From Olsenella uli (GTDB taxonomy: Bacteria; Actinomycetota; Coriobacteriia; Coriobacteriales; Atopobiaceae), in assembly GCF_901212655.1 (NCBI RefSeq), contig NZ_CAAKON010000008.1, forward strand, positions 1-46,181: DNA of 46,181 bases. The letters run 5' to 3'. This document shows, one piece after another, positions 24,929 to 33,907 of the stretch (positions are counted from its first letter, which is position 1; each line of letters opens with the position of its first letter). The notes under the pieces are model-generated. The model saw only the letters and a program-made list of their open reading frames with translations, was not told the DNA's origin and searched no databases. Both the position numbers and the translations under genes were made by a program.

Positions 24929-27202
24929 CTAGGCATACAGCGCCAGCACATCATCGCGAATAGTATCCCAGCTAAGACATTGCGCCGTTGCAAGTCCTCC
25001 ATCACGCAAGTGTTCGCGCAATCCCCCATCTGCGACAACGCACTCGATAAGCTCCGCTGCCTTATCGTCCTCATCGCGATTAAACAGCAGGCAGTTTTCC
25101 CCATCCTTGAGATAGGCAGCGTTGCCCTCATTGGCAAGAACAACGGCAGCGCCGCCCGTGGCTATCATCTCAAGGGGCGGATAGGAAAAGCTTTCCAGCA
25201 CACTTGTTTTTAACAGCACATGACACTGCTGGTAAATAGCTCCAACCTCATCATGCGGCACGCTTTTCAAGAATTTGTCGACGCGATACCAGCTCTTCGG
25301 CTCACCGCGATATGAGAGATACCAAACCTCATACCTCTCGGGATCAAGCCTATTGATAATCGAAAAGCTCTCGTCGACATTCTTGTATTCGCTCGAGGAG
25401 TCCCCCTCCACAAGGATTCGAATCTTGCCCGACCAGTCGCGGTCAACGGGCTTAAAGAGGTTCAAATCAATGCCATTGGGCGCCAGACGAACCTCATCCT
25501 TGCAAAAGTCATCATGAAGCCACTGAGCGCACCAGGGCGAGATGGTGCAATACGTGAATTCGGGATTATAGCCATAAGTCTTGCTAGCCTCATGGCGCTC
25601 GAACTTGCCCGCTTCATAAAAGCCGGTTTCAAGATTCTGCACCAAGTAATAAACCTGCTTCACATTGAAATAGAATTTGCAAAACGGCACAGTAGTCCAC
25701 ATGGTGGCAATAAGCTTGTCATACGAGCTTCGAATGACCCCCTTATCCCGCGAGACCACCGGTATCCTCATGCCGTCGACATCCGCCCAGCGCCCGTCAA
25801 CCTTAATTTTATCTCCAATGAGAGTGACGTCGAGCCCTGCGTCATGGAGCATCTTCGCATGCTTGAACGCTACAAGTACTCCTCCGCTTACATCAAGTCC
25901 AGGCAAAACGATGCCGATATTCTCATTCAGTTGACTGCGTATAAACTGAGCAAGCGGCATGCCGGTGCCAACGGTCACGTGATGAGCGCGGCACTCCTCA
26001 TATGCCTGTGCCCCAATACGCCTGCGCAGATCAGAATCGCTCCTAAGCTTCACAAGCGCTTCGTACCACTCGTCGACAGAACTGCAGAGAATGCCGGTGA
26101 CTCCATCCTCAATGCTGTCCCTCAGAGCGCCCACAGAACTTGCCACCGTGGGTACCTTGACCAGCGCAGCCTCAACCCATTTGTTTTCGGACTTCGCCCG
26201 GTTGAAAAGCGTGTCAACAAGAGGGGCCAGGTTTACATCCATAAGAGAAAGCATCTGCGGCAGCCGGCGCCACGGAGAAAACGGCAGACGCACAACGCGA
26301 TCAGAGTAAGGCTTGAGCTCATTAGGCAAGTTGAGCTCACCCACCACATGCAAGCTCACATCCGGGTATTCGGCCATAAACCGCGCTATGACAGGAAGAA
26401 TAAACTCGAAATCATCGTTATGCGTAATACTGCCACTGAAGTACCCGATGGAGAAGCCCTTGCGATTATCTCGCCGCTCGCAAGCGAGTTTCCAGCGATG
26501 AGTATCCTCGGCCTTGACCTGTTCCCGCTCAAGGCTCGGCAGAACATCGCGCTCGAACACGGCCCGCTCCGAAAGATGAAGCATCTCCTCAGAGGCCACG
26601 TTACGATTGACAAAGACCGGGTTCACATACTTACGAAGCTCCAGTGAAAGCTGCTCGGTTGTGGTAATCGCACCATCGCAAAGCGAGAGGGTTTTGCCCA
26701 TTCGGCGCACACCGTCGTCATACTGCTCTCGTTCAGCCTCAGACATCGTTGCAAGATACGGAATCAGATCCGTATAGGCAGTGTCAATCACAAGGTCATC
26801 GATATCATAAAGAACAACCTTGTTGAGGGAGTGCGCTAGCTCAATGAACGCCCCAATGTGGTCAGCATATGGACAGCGAAAGATAACGAAGGCGCGCGCA
26901 AGACGCACGTGGTCCTCCGTAAGCTCCCAGGCGTTCACAATAAGCGTTGTAATACCTACCGCCTCAAGCTGCTCAGCCTGATGATTCACGCGATACCGGA
27001 TAGGATGAGGAACACAGTAATCGCAGCCATTGATAAAAAGCACATCAGCGTTATCGCTCATGGCGTCTCGAGGCTGTCCCCTATGCATAAGCCTTCCGGC
27101 AAGCTCACCAGCATGGTGCCCGAGTCGCCTGGCGGCAGCGCCGGCACCCTCTTCGTGCAATACGTACCGAAAATTCTCTTTCAATTCATCAAAGCGGCCC
27201 AT
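24929..27202 (-). CDS. Two-module GT4 glycosyltransferase (shared module A plus WsaF-like module)
   Basis: ATG 27202 follows GGGAG at five bases; an in-frame start 14 codons upstream is less likely. The protein has 757 residues. The N-terminal module (to about 415) is the same type as module A of the convergent gene: VLFINGCDYC, LYDIDDLVID, ITTTEQLSLELRK, VFVNRNVASEEM, GYFSGSITHNDDF and KSENKWVEAALVKVPTVAS. The C-terminal module (about 420-757) is different and WsaF-like: GIVLPGLDVSGGVLVAFKHA, KQVYYLVQNLETGFYEAG, PNGIDLNLFKP and a KTSVLESFSYPPLEMIATGG signature that carries the EX7E-type glutamates. It follows the GT2 gene at 27263 by 60 bp and likely belongs to the rfbC operon. Confidence 0.85.
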   Translation of the reverse strand: MGRFDELKENFRYVLHEEGAGAAARRLGHHAGELAGRLMHRGQPRDAMSDNADVLFINGCDYCVPHPIRYRVNHQAEQLEAVGITTLIVNAWELTEDHVRLARAFVIFRCPYADHIGAFIELAHSLNKVVLYDIDDLVIDTAYTDLIPYLATMSEAEREQYDDGVRRMGKTLSLCDGAITTTEQLSLELRKYVNPVFVNRNVASEEMLHLSERAVFERDVLPSLEREQVKAEDTHRWKLACERRDNRKGFSIGYFSGSITHNDDFEFILPVIARFMAEYPDVSLHVVGELNLPNELKPYSDRVVRLPFSPWRRLPQMLSLMDVNLAPLVDTLFNRAKSENKWVEAALVKVPTVASSVGALRDSIEDGVTGILCSSVDEWYEALVKLRSDSDLRRRIGAQAYEECRAHHVTVGTGMPLAQFIRSQLNENIGIVLPGLDVSGGVLVAFKHAKMLHDAGLDVTLIGDKIKVDGRWADVDGMRIPVVSRDKGVIRSSYDKLIATMWTTVPFCKFYFNVKQVYYLVQNLETGFYEAGKFERHEASKTYGYNPEFTYCTISPWCAQWLHDDFCKDEVRLAPNGIDLNLFKPVDRDWSGKIRILVEGDSSSEYKNVDESFSIINRLDPERYEVWYLSYRGEPKSWYRVDKFLKSVPHDEVGAIYQQCHVLLKTSVLESFSYPPLEMIATGGAAVVLANEGNAAYLKDGENCLLFNRDEDDKAAELIECVVADGGLREHLRDGGLATAQCLSWDTIRDDVLALYA

Positions 27203-27262
27203 AGAGCTCCCGTCCCTCAATTCACGCTGGGAAAAGTCTAACAAATCGCCTAAGCCGTTCGA

Positions 27263-29308
27263 CTATGCGCTCTTCTCACCCCAAGCGAGTCCGTAATACA
27301 AGCTCCACGGGTCGAAGTTGGGATTATGAGAGGGGTCGCCGTAGACAAACTCGGGATGCATGCTCAAGAAGCGCCCTACATCTCGAGCTACGCCCTCTCC
27401 CACCTCATCCCCAATGGCAGATACCGGCACGTTATACCGTGCCGTGGCGTAGGGCATGAAAACGTTGCTCCAGCCCCTCTCCCGTGCCATCACGCAGAAA
27501 TCAGCAAGCTGATACTCCAGCGTCTCAAATTCCGATCCCGCCCCAAGCTCCCTTAGCTTTGCCAAGTCAACGAGGCAGCACCCCACGTTAAGTACAGAGG
27601 AATCATACGGCCGCTGTGCCCTGCCCACATAGCCGCCATCTTGTTCGGGAAGCAAGTGTAGAAGCCTGCCCAGAGCGCCGTTCGGGAGCACAATCATGCC
27701 CGCATAGTCCAAAAGCCCATCTTCCCGTACAACGCGCGGTGACACCGCAAACACCTCTTGGCGGCATGCATTGGCAACAAGTACTTCCAGATTTGCGAGG
27801 TCAAGATCGTGCTCAGCCGTTGTCACAAGTAAGAGTGAAGCCCCGCTTTGACATCCCTCCGCAAAGGAAGGCTCAGCTGTGAAGCCAGCTTCAACAGAAT
27901 GACGAACCCCATAGGCACGGACAGCGTCTCTGGTCTTGGGCGAACAACCTCCCGCACACGCCACCAATATGCTCGGTGCCGGAACTGGAGTTGAGAACTC
28001 AGCCTTATAAGTAAAGTATGCCGCACCTCGCTCTACCGTTGCCTCCGAGCCCACACGGCGCAAATGCCCCTCAATAGCGCGAGCACCCGCGTCCTGCGCA
28101 TAGCTCTTTGAGCCAGGATCGCCCGCCGTCGACCCGGAGTGGATGCGCCAGTGATAAAGAACCTCCGGAACGCGAACTACAGCTCCGCCAAGCTCCGCAA
28201 TCTTGAAAGTGAGATCGTAGTCTTGTGCCCCATTTACAGCATTGTCGGAAAGCTCCACGCGTCGCAAAAGAGCATGACGCACAGTTAGCCAGTGAATAAC
28301 GTAGTTATTCGAGAGGAGCAAATCTATATTGAAAGCCGGTTTGAACAGCGGCAGGAACGGATTGTCGTCCTCATCGATGTTGTCTTCATCGCAATACAAA
28401 AGGTCGGGGGCAACCTCACACCCATTGATGGCCCGGACAAGCTCCGCAAGGGCATCTGGCTCCACCGTATCATCGTGGTCGAAGAAGCTCACAAACTCAC
28501 CCGTGCAGGCGGCAATACCAATATTTGTATTACCTGATATCCCAAGATTCTTCTCCTGGTCAATTATACGAATACGAGCGTCATCGAAAGACGCAAACAC
28601 ACTACGCATTTCAGTGTCCTCGGGGCTCGCATTAACGACGATGAGCTCCCAGTTGGTATACGTCTGTGCCAACACGCTCTCGAGCATCTTCTGAAGCAAT
28701 ACTGCCGGCGTCTTATATGCCGGCGTCACAATACTCATGAGAGGCCCACTCACGGGAACCTCATGAAGGGCCCGACGAGAACGAGCACGAGCGTCAAGCC
28801 ATTCTGCATACCGCCTGTCCACACTAGCATTTGCAATTCGGGCACCATACGCACTCAAATAACCCGACATGCCGGCCCTGTCTACGATACGGACCAACAT
28901 CCCAGCGTGTACAACAAATCGATCAACAAAGGCCGGTATCACAAATTCGAACTCAGAGACAGTCCAGCTACGTCCTCCGAGTTCGTAAGAATGCAAGGCA
29001 AGAGGCTCTCCCGCGCAACCTTTTAACTTGCGCGGAATTCTGCCGCCCCCCGAAAAGCCAAGCATGTTAGGACGTGCCGACACCCCCTTGCAAGAGCACG
29101 AAAGCACAATCCAAAGAAACGAGGAGAAGCCGTCGCCGAATACCCCCTCTGCGCTTCGAAGGCAGCCCACCACCCTAAGAGCTTTGCCACGAGCGACCTC
29201 CCCTTCAGACAGAGGGTGCTCATAAAAGTACTCCGAAATGCTAGGAATAGCCGAAAGACTATTTCGATCCATCATATTGTTTGACGAATTAACGGCGGCA
29301 ACCCCCAC
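27263..29308 (-). CDS. Large family 2 glycosyltransferase
   Basis: The frame begins with GTG 29308 directly after the rfbC stop codon, with a GCGGGGG run six bases upstream; ATG 29275 is an alternative start, so the first ~11 residues are uncertain. The protein has 681 residues. The first ~185 are an uncharacterised domain. A GT2 domain spans about 188-400, with SIVTPAYKTPAVLLQKMLES, VVNASPEDTEM, KNLGISGNTNIGIA and FDHDDTVEPDALAEL, the DxD being DHDD; LYCDEDNID follows. The remaining ~270 residues resemble the tail of multi-domain O-chain rhamnosyltransferases. It belongs to the rfbC transcription unit, which again points to rhamnose as donor. Confidence 0.83.
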   Translation of the reverse strand: MGVAAVNSSNNMMDRNSLSAIPSISEYFYEHPLSEGEVARGKALRVVGCLRSAEGVFGDGFSSFLWIVLSCSCKGVSARPNMLGFSGGGRIPRKLKGCAGEPLALHSYELGGRSWTVSEFEFVIPAFVDRFVVHAGMLVRIVDRAGMSGYLSAYGARIANASVDRRYAEWLDARARSRRALHEVPVSGPLMSIVTPAYKTPAVLLQKMLESVLAQTYTNWELIVVNASPEDTEMRSVFASFDDARIRIIDQEKNLGISGNTNIGIAACTGEFVSFFDHDDTVEPDALAELVRAINGCEVAPDLLYCDEDNIDEDDNPFLPLFKPAFNIDLLLSNNYVIHWLTVRHALLRRVELSDNAVNGAQDYDLTFKIAELGGAVVRVPEVLYHWRIHSGSTAGDPGSKSYAQDAGARAIEGHLRRVGSEATVERGAAYFTYKAEFSTPVPAPSILVACAGGCSPKTRDAVRAYGVRHSVEAGFTAEPSFAEGCQSGASLLLVTTAEHDLDLANLEVLVANACRQEVFAVSPRVVREDGLLDYAGMIVLPNGALGRLLHLLPEQDGGYVGRAQRPYDSSVLNVGCCLVDLAKLRELGAGSEFETLEYQLADFCVMARERGWSNVFMPYATARYNVPVSAIGDEVGEGVARDVGRFLSMHPEFVYGDPSHNPNFDPWSLYYGLAWGEKSA

Positions 29309-29905
29309 TTACAACCCCCGCTCAGCTCGCCACTCGATAAACGTAGGGTGCACCTGATCTTTATCAGAAAGAATAAGCTTGGACGGGTCAAGCGCCTCAT
29401 CGCCAGAAAGCGCAGGCCACTCAATACCGATAGTTTGGTCATTCCACATAAGCCCGCCCTCGTCATTCGGGTGGTAAACGTCGTCGCACTTATATGCAAA
29501 TACTGCCGTCTCGCTCAAGCAGAGGAAGCCATGAGCAAAGCCACGGGGGATAAAGAACTGTCGATGATTCTCTGCGGAGAGAATTACACCCTCCCACTTG
29601 CCAAAGGTATCGCTGCCCGGTCGAAGGTCAACGCACACATCGAACACCTCGCCCTCGACAACGCGGACAAGCTTCGACTGCGGATGTTCAATCTGAAAAT
29701 GGAGGCCACGAAGAACTCCACGAGACGAGGAGGACTGATTGTCCTGGACAAAGTCCGCATCAATGCCTCCTGCGACAAAGTCGGGGCGCTTGTAAGTCTC
29801 CATGAAATAGCCGCGAGAATCACCAAAACACTTCGTTTCGATAACTTTAACTCCATCAATAGAAGTATTAATAAATGTAAAGTTACCAGACCTTACTTCA
29901 TTCAT
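29309..29905 (-). CDS. rfbC: dTDP-4-dehydrorhamnose 3,5-epimerase (RmlC)
   Basis: This cytoplasmic cupin enzyme epimerises C3 and C5 of dTDP-4-keto-6-deoxyglucose, the third step of dTDP-L-rhamnose synthesis. The 198-residue length is normal. The active-site pattern is intact: GDSRGYFMETY (28-38), QDNQSSSSRGVLRGLHFQ (54-71) with catalytic His69, QSKLVRVVEGEVFDV with Lys79, the FFIPRGFAHGFL loop, Tyr138 and the C-terminal LSDKD. GGAGGT lies six bases before the ATG, the best ribosome binding site in this part of the window. It is followed without a gap by a GT2 gene. rfbD is 15 kb away at 45205-46110, so the rhamnose genes are split. Confidence 0.95.
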   Translation of the reverse strand: MNEVRSGNFTFINTSIDGVKVIETKCFGDSRGYFMETYKRPDFVAGGIDADFVQDNQSSSSRGVLRGLHFQIEHPQSKLVRVVEGEVFDVCVDLRPGSDTFGKWEGVILSAENHRQFFIPRGFAHGFLCLSETAVFAYKCDDVYHPNDEGGLMWNDQTIGIEWPALSGDEALDPSKLILSDKDQVHPTFIEWRAERGL

Positions 29906-29953
29906 TTCAGACCTCCGCGAGTTTTACAAAACGGACGATGTTATCCTGCACCA

Positions 29954-30018
29954 TTCTATATAGAAAGTCGGGCATTTGAGGTGCTCAGCTTCTATATAAA
30001 TAAATCGACAAATAACAA
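29954..30018 (-). promoter_or_regulatory. Candidate rfbC promoter and short palindrome
   Basis: On the minus strand TTGTTA (30018-30013) is separated by 16 bp from TATAGA (29996-29991), a good sigma-70-type fit about 85 bp before the rfbC start. Nearer the gene is a perfect 12-bp palindrome TTCTATATAGAA (29954-29965). Its TTCTATATA half recurs at 29990-29998, overlapping the -10. The 125-bp gap 29906-30030 is AT-rich and has no gene. Confidence 0.45.
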
Positions 30019-30030
30019 TGATTGAAGAGG

Positions 30031-31626
30031 TTAAGAGGAGGCCACTATTGAAATAATGCCGAGCAGGCACAATAGATCGAGGTAAACGATGGCCAGCAAG
30101 CTCCAAAAACCTGTATTTCCATTTATCTGAACAAGCTTGCCCTTGATAGAGACGAGCAAAAGCGGCAGAAGTGGCACAAAATATCTACCCTGAACACCCT
30201 GAATTACGGTTTCATACGTAAACGTCCAGGCCATAGCAAATGTGAAAACAATAGCCACCACCGTCAACGCACTAATCGTCAACAAGAAAGCACGCTGTGA
30301 TTTTGACAATACTATAGAATCACCAGAATCGCATACAGAAGTGCTGCCCAATACGAGATACAGCAATGAAACAAAAAAACCAGGAGAAGCTATATTTGCC
30401 TGAAAGTTGCCAAGAGACCCACCGACAAGGGTATTTAGATAGAAGTCGCCTTGCACTCTAAATGTCCGAACCAGGAGGCCCAACGTCGAAATAGGGGCAG
30501 AGAGTAGATCTCCTAGAGAGTAATAATGAGCATCAATCACACCGTCCTTTTTTACCGAGGACGCCGCCTGGGCCATTCCTGACATTGCAAGCAAAGAAGG
30601 AACCCTTAACAGGAATGTGCCGCATAGCGATAAAGTCAATATGATGAGCTTTATCTTTATTGAAGAAGCCTTATTGGAAAATCTAGAAGACGGAATCAGC
30701 AACACTCCGAGCAGAAGAATAGAATATATAGCCTTACAAGGAGCGAGCAAAACGGCAGTGATTGCCAAATCAATCACTTCTCGCCTACTAATAGGCCCAA
30801 CTGTTAATAGAGCCCGAAGTAAAACGGCCGAAAAGACCATGCTAAAGCCGATTACTGCTGAGTCATACGAATATGAGCTTACAACATGCAAGGTCATCGG
30901 AAGCAACGAGATGATACGAAATGCATTTTTTCCTATTGGTGTTATTCTCACCGATAGAAAAGCAAGAACAACAAAAAGGGAGTAATTTGCCAGTCGTCCA
31001 AGGTAAAACAATACCGAAGGACCAAGGTTGAGCAATCTTGCCACCGTTATTGCGAGCGCAGCAGGCAGCCTCATTTGGGGGACATTTGTAGCAATGCTGT
31101 ATGTATCCGAAACCGGAATAACACTTTGCCCATCTTCATTATTAAAAAAGGAAAAAGTGGCTATCAGATACCCATATTGTCCTCTATTAACCCCATGAGA
31201 GGGCATCATTGCTTGATAATACTCGTAATCAGAATTCCTCATTACGATTTCTGAATCCGTCGCTTCTTCGCCAAGGAGAAAGTCTGAATACTTATATGCA
31301 GACATATAGTGATAGTGCTCGTCAGGAACTGTATTTGGAGTAAATGTGAAACAAAAAATCAATCCTAAAAAGATCAATATACATAAGTATATTATATTAA
31401 TCTTTTCATTATTTTTATCGTATATAATATGTATGGAAGTTACGATAGTAGTGGCGATAATCACGATGGCAGTGGCAAGCAGCGCGTACTTTGTGCCTGT
31501 TTCTCCAAAAAGAAAGATGCCAATCACAACTGTGATGACATTCAATACCACGAGAATTCTTATTATTTTTTGATTATTGCTTGAGGTACTGCCTATGCCC
31601 TCAATTTCTACTTTTCCTTCTCTCAT
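30031..31626 (-). CDS. DUF2142 family membrane protein (GT-C-like)
   Basis: The 531-residue polytopic protein starts at ATG 31626 after AGGGGAT. It has about 12 hydrophobic segments. The first large outside loop carries TPNTVPDEHYHY (96-107), the proline-Asp-Glu-His motif that marks DUF2142 proteins. These are predicted GT-C-fold enzymes found in capsule and O-antigen loci; an outer-face sugar-transfer role is assumed but not established to my knowledge. The gene is far richer in A/T than its neighbours: bases 31381-31440, inside the coding region, have only 10 G or C of 60. It also uses many Ile ATA and Lys AAA codons. Recent transfer is the simplest reading. It follows the GT2 gene at 31665 by 38 bp. 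Confidence 0.82.
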   Translation of the reverse strand: MREGKVEIEGIGSTSSNNQKIIRILVVLNVITVVIGIFLFGETGTKYALLATAIVIIATTIVTSIHIIYDKNNEKINIIYLCILIFLGLIFCFTFTPNTVPDEHYHYMSAYKYSDFLLGEEATDSEIVMRNSDYEYYQAMMPSHGVNRGQYGYLIATFSFFNNEDGQSVIPVSDTYSIATNVPQMRLPAALAITVARLLNLGPSVLFYLGRLANYSLFVVLAFLSVRITPIGKNAFRIISLLPMTLHVVSSYSYDSAVIGFSMVFSAVLLRALLTVGPISRREVIDLAITAVLLAPCKAIYSILLLGVLLIPSSRFSNKASSIKIKLIILTLSLCGTFLLRVPSLLAMSGMAQAASSVKKDGVIDAHYYSLGDLLSAPISTLGLLVRTFRVQGDFYLNTLVGGSLGNFQANIASPGFFVSLLYLVLGSTSVCDSGDSIVLSKSQRAFLLTISALTVVAIVFTFAMAWTFTYETVIQGVQGRYFVPLLPLLLVSIKGKLVQINGNTGFWSLLAIVYLDLLCLLGIISIVASS

Positions 31627-31664
31627 TTAATCCCCTATTTCATCGAAATGACTCTATTGAATGT

Positions 31665-32468
31665 CTATTTGGTCTTATTGCTCTTCTCACTTTTCGAATA
31701 AATCTTGTTTATTAATCCCGCAATCGGCATGGGCCACAGACTCGACAGCACTTCAAGGTCTTCTTTCTTCCGAATACTCTCAGCAAGATTCTTGGTTGTG
31801 GTCGACCCGGCATAAATCCGATGACCCATAAGAGCCTCGGGGACATAAGCAAACCTTCCCGGCACCAATGCGAGCCTGACCCAAGTACTGTAGTCCGAGC
31901 TGTTCTTATAGCCCGTATCAAAGACGGATGGGCCCACAACGCCCTTGTTAAAGGTAACCGACGGGCAACAAATAGGATCACCGAAGGACAGAAGCAGGCG
32001 CTTGCCGAGCTTGGAACCTGCAAATGCCCCCATCTTCATCGGCGCATTCATGGCTCTCTTTATCTTGAGAAGCCTGTTGTTCTCAACGCGCTTGCCATTT
32101 CTTAACTCGTAGTACCCCGTATACACAATCTGGAGCTCTTTTTTTCTGCAACCATTCGCGGCCTTTAGCACCTTTTCGGCAAACTCGGGCTCATAGATAT
32201 CGTCCTGGTGCGCAATTGTCACAAGCTTGGTGTTAGCCTGGTTGTAACCAAAGTTCCAGTCCTCCCCCAGGCCCGTCTTTCCCGTATTCACTACCATCCA
32301 CACGCCATGGCGAGCGCAAATATCACGCAGATAATCATTTGGTGTTGAGGTGGAGACCAGGATATTCGTTCTTACTGTCTGCCTCTCAAGCGACTTTAGG
32401 GCCTCCTCAATGAAGGGGCTCTCCTTGTAGCCGCACAGGACAAAGGTGTGGTCTGCTGGTGTGAACAA
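31665..32468 (-). CDS. Family 2 glycosyltransferase
   Basis: Start TTG 32468 is preceded by GGAG five bases upstream, and an in-frame stop lies a few codons further up, so a non-ATG start is needed. The 267-residue protein has FVLCGYKESPFIEEALKSL (9-27), STSTPNDYL in place of the usual NDGS, GLGEDWNFGYNQA and TIAHQDDIYEPEFAEKV carrying the DxD-like QDD. The family is typical of capsule loci, where NTGKTGLGEDWNFGY is a recurring pattern. Its C-terminus is Lys/Ser-rich. It is divergent from the flippase gene, with a 139-bp gap that must hold promoters for both. Confidence 0.8.
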   Translation of the reverse strand: MFTPADHTFVLCGYKESPFIEEALKSLERQTVRTNILVSTSTPNDYLRDICARHGVWMVVNTGKTGLGEDWNFGYNQANTKLVTIAHQDDIYEPEFAEKVLKAANGCRKKELQIVYTGYYELRNGKRVENNRLLKIKRAMNAPMKMGAFAGSKLGKRLLLSFGDPICCPSVTFNKGVVGPSVFDTGYKNSSDYSTWVRLALVPGRFAYVPEALMGHRIYAGSTTTKNLAESIRKKEDLEVLSSLWPMPIAGLINKIYSKSEKSNKTK

Positions 32469-32607
32469 ACTAGCTCCAATAGTTTTGTCATCCTACTTTG
32501 TCTATTTCTTCATTGTAGCTTCTGGTTATTGCCAACCTCAAAATGAGCGTTTGCGGCATAGTTGATTTAGGAAGTTACCTTTATAACAACCCGGGGATGG
32601 TCATTGC

Positions 32608-33879
32608 ATGCAAAACCCCTTGCGAACGGACACCTATCTCGGCCGAACGATTAAGACCGAAGAACTACCCGTTAAGACGAACATTTTGTTCAACACTATC
32701 GGAAGCCTCACCTACCAAGGCTGCCTATGGCTCATGACAGTATTGGTTGTTGCCCTTTCCGGAAACTACTCCAATGCGGGAACACTCGCCTATGCGATGG
32801 CTCTCGGCAATATCTTCTTCACCATAGCCATCTATGCCATGCGCACCTACCAGGTATCCGACGTAGAGGGAAGATACTCCCAGAGCAACTATCTTGCCTT
32901 TAGAATCATCACGATTCTCCTCGCGCTTGTCCTGTGCTCCATCTATGCCTTGGCCACAGGCATTCCCAAAGACGTCATTGTTCCCACGCTCCTGTTTCTC
33001 CTCTTCAAGGCAGACGAGGAACTTGCCGCGGTTTGCTACGGATCAGAGCAGCGCTTCAATCGGATGGATTACGCCGGCATCTCGCAGTTCTTGAGGGGTA
33101 TTGCCGCCCTGCTTTTCTTTGGCCTCATTCTCCGAGCCACGGCCTCACTATCCCTCGCCATTCTTGGCATGTTCATGTCCTGTCTCGCGGTGACACTTCT
33201 CTATGACATTCCGCATATGTCTGCTTTCGGCTCAATAAAGCCCGCGATCAATAAGAGCATCACGGTCAGCCTGCTCAGGCAGTGCTTCCCCGCCGTTCTC
33301 GCAACCCTGTTGCTTACGTCTGTGGTGTCGATAACGAGACAGTATTTCGGGACCCTTTACGGAACGGAGGATCTTGGTAAGTACGCCTCGGTTGCAACCC
33401 CGGCGGTCATCATCCAGGCAATGGCCAGCTTCCTCTACAGTCCTCTTATTGAGCCGCTCTCGCGAACACTTTCCGTAGAGGGCAAAGGCGCGTTTGCCAA
33501 ACACCTCGTTAAAGTGTCTCTCGGATTGTTCGCTTTTCTCGGCATTCTCATGCTGATCCTCGGGGCATTCGGCAATTGGTTCCTGACGCTTATCTATGGT
33601 CCCTCCATCGCCCCCTTTACATACCTGCTTACCCTGGTTCTAGTAATAACCATGCAGGCGGCATTCATGATGTTCCTTAGCGACGTTCTCATCATCTTGC
33701 GTTCGTTTAAAACAGTACTTGTCGCCAATCTCTCAAGCTTCCTTGTCACACTCGCGGCCATGCAAGTAGTCATACCTCGCTACGGAATGGACGGCATCAA
33801 CTACGTCCTCATAGCCTCCTATTCTGCCGGCCTCCTCGTTGCCCTCATTGGCATAATCCGAGAGACTAGGAGTCACTAG
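32608..33879 (+). CDS. Polysaccharide flippase (Wzx-like)
   Basis: The 423-residue polytopic protein has about 12 membrane segments after a short cytoplasmic lead. The first helix begins NTIGSLTYQGCLWLMTVLVV, and the middle contains KYASVATPAVIIQAMASFLYSPL, both standard for the polysaccharide-transport branch of the MOP superfamily. It would move an undecaprenyl-linked repeat unit outward. It is clearly different from the WzxC/TuaB-type protein at 7420-8880, so the locus may export two distinct products. A GGGGAT ribosome binding site lies about nine bases before ATG 32608. The next GT2 gene starts almost immediately downstream. Confidence 0.85.
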   Translation: MQNPLRTDTYLGRTIKTEELPVKTNILFNTIGSLTYQGCLWLMTVLVVALSGNYSNAGTLAYAMALGNIFFTIAIYAMRTYQVSDVEGRYSQSNYLAFRIITILLALVLCSIYALATGIPKDVIVPTLLFLLFKADEELAAVCYGSEQRFNRMDYAGISQFLRGIAALLFFGLILRATASLSLAILGMFMSCLAVTLLYDIPHMSAFGSIKPAINKSITVSLLRQCFPAVLATLLLTSVVSITRQYFGTLYGTEDLGKYASVATPAVIIQAMASFLYSPLIEPLSRTLSVEGKGAFAKHLVKVSLGLFAFLGILMLILGAFGNWFLTLIYGPSIAPFTYLLTLVLVITMQAAFMMFLSDVLIILRSFKTVLVANLSSFLVTLAAMQVVIPRYGMDGINYVLIASYSAGLLVALIGIIRETRSH

Positions 33880-33907
33880 AGTGCCGGAGTTTGGGGAAGA
33901 CCATCTC

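Noticed and set aside
25514..26647. 377-codon plus-strand open frame
   Set aside because: Antisense to the two-module GT4 gene; no recognisable motif and no ribosome binding site.
30031..32468. Insertion sequence or phage as source of the AT-rich patch
   Set aside because: No transposase, integrase, terminal inverted repeats or target duplications are visible at the edges.
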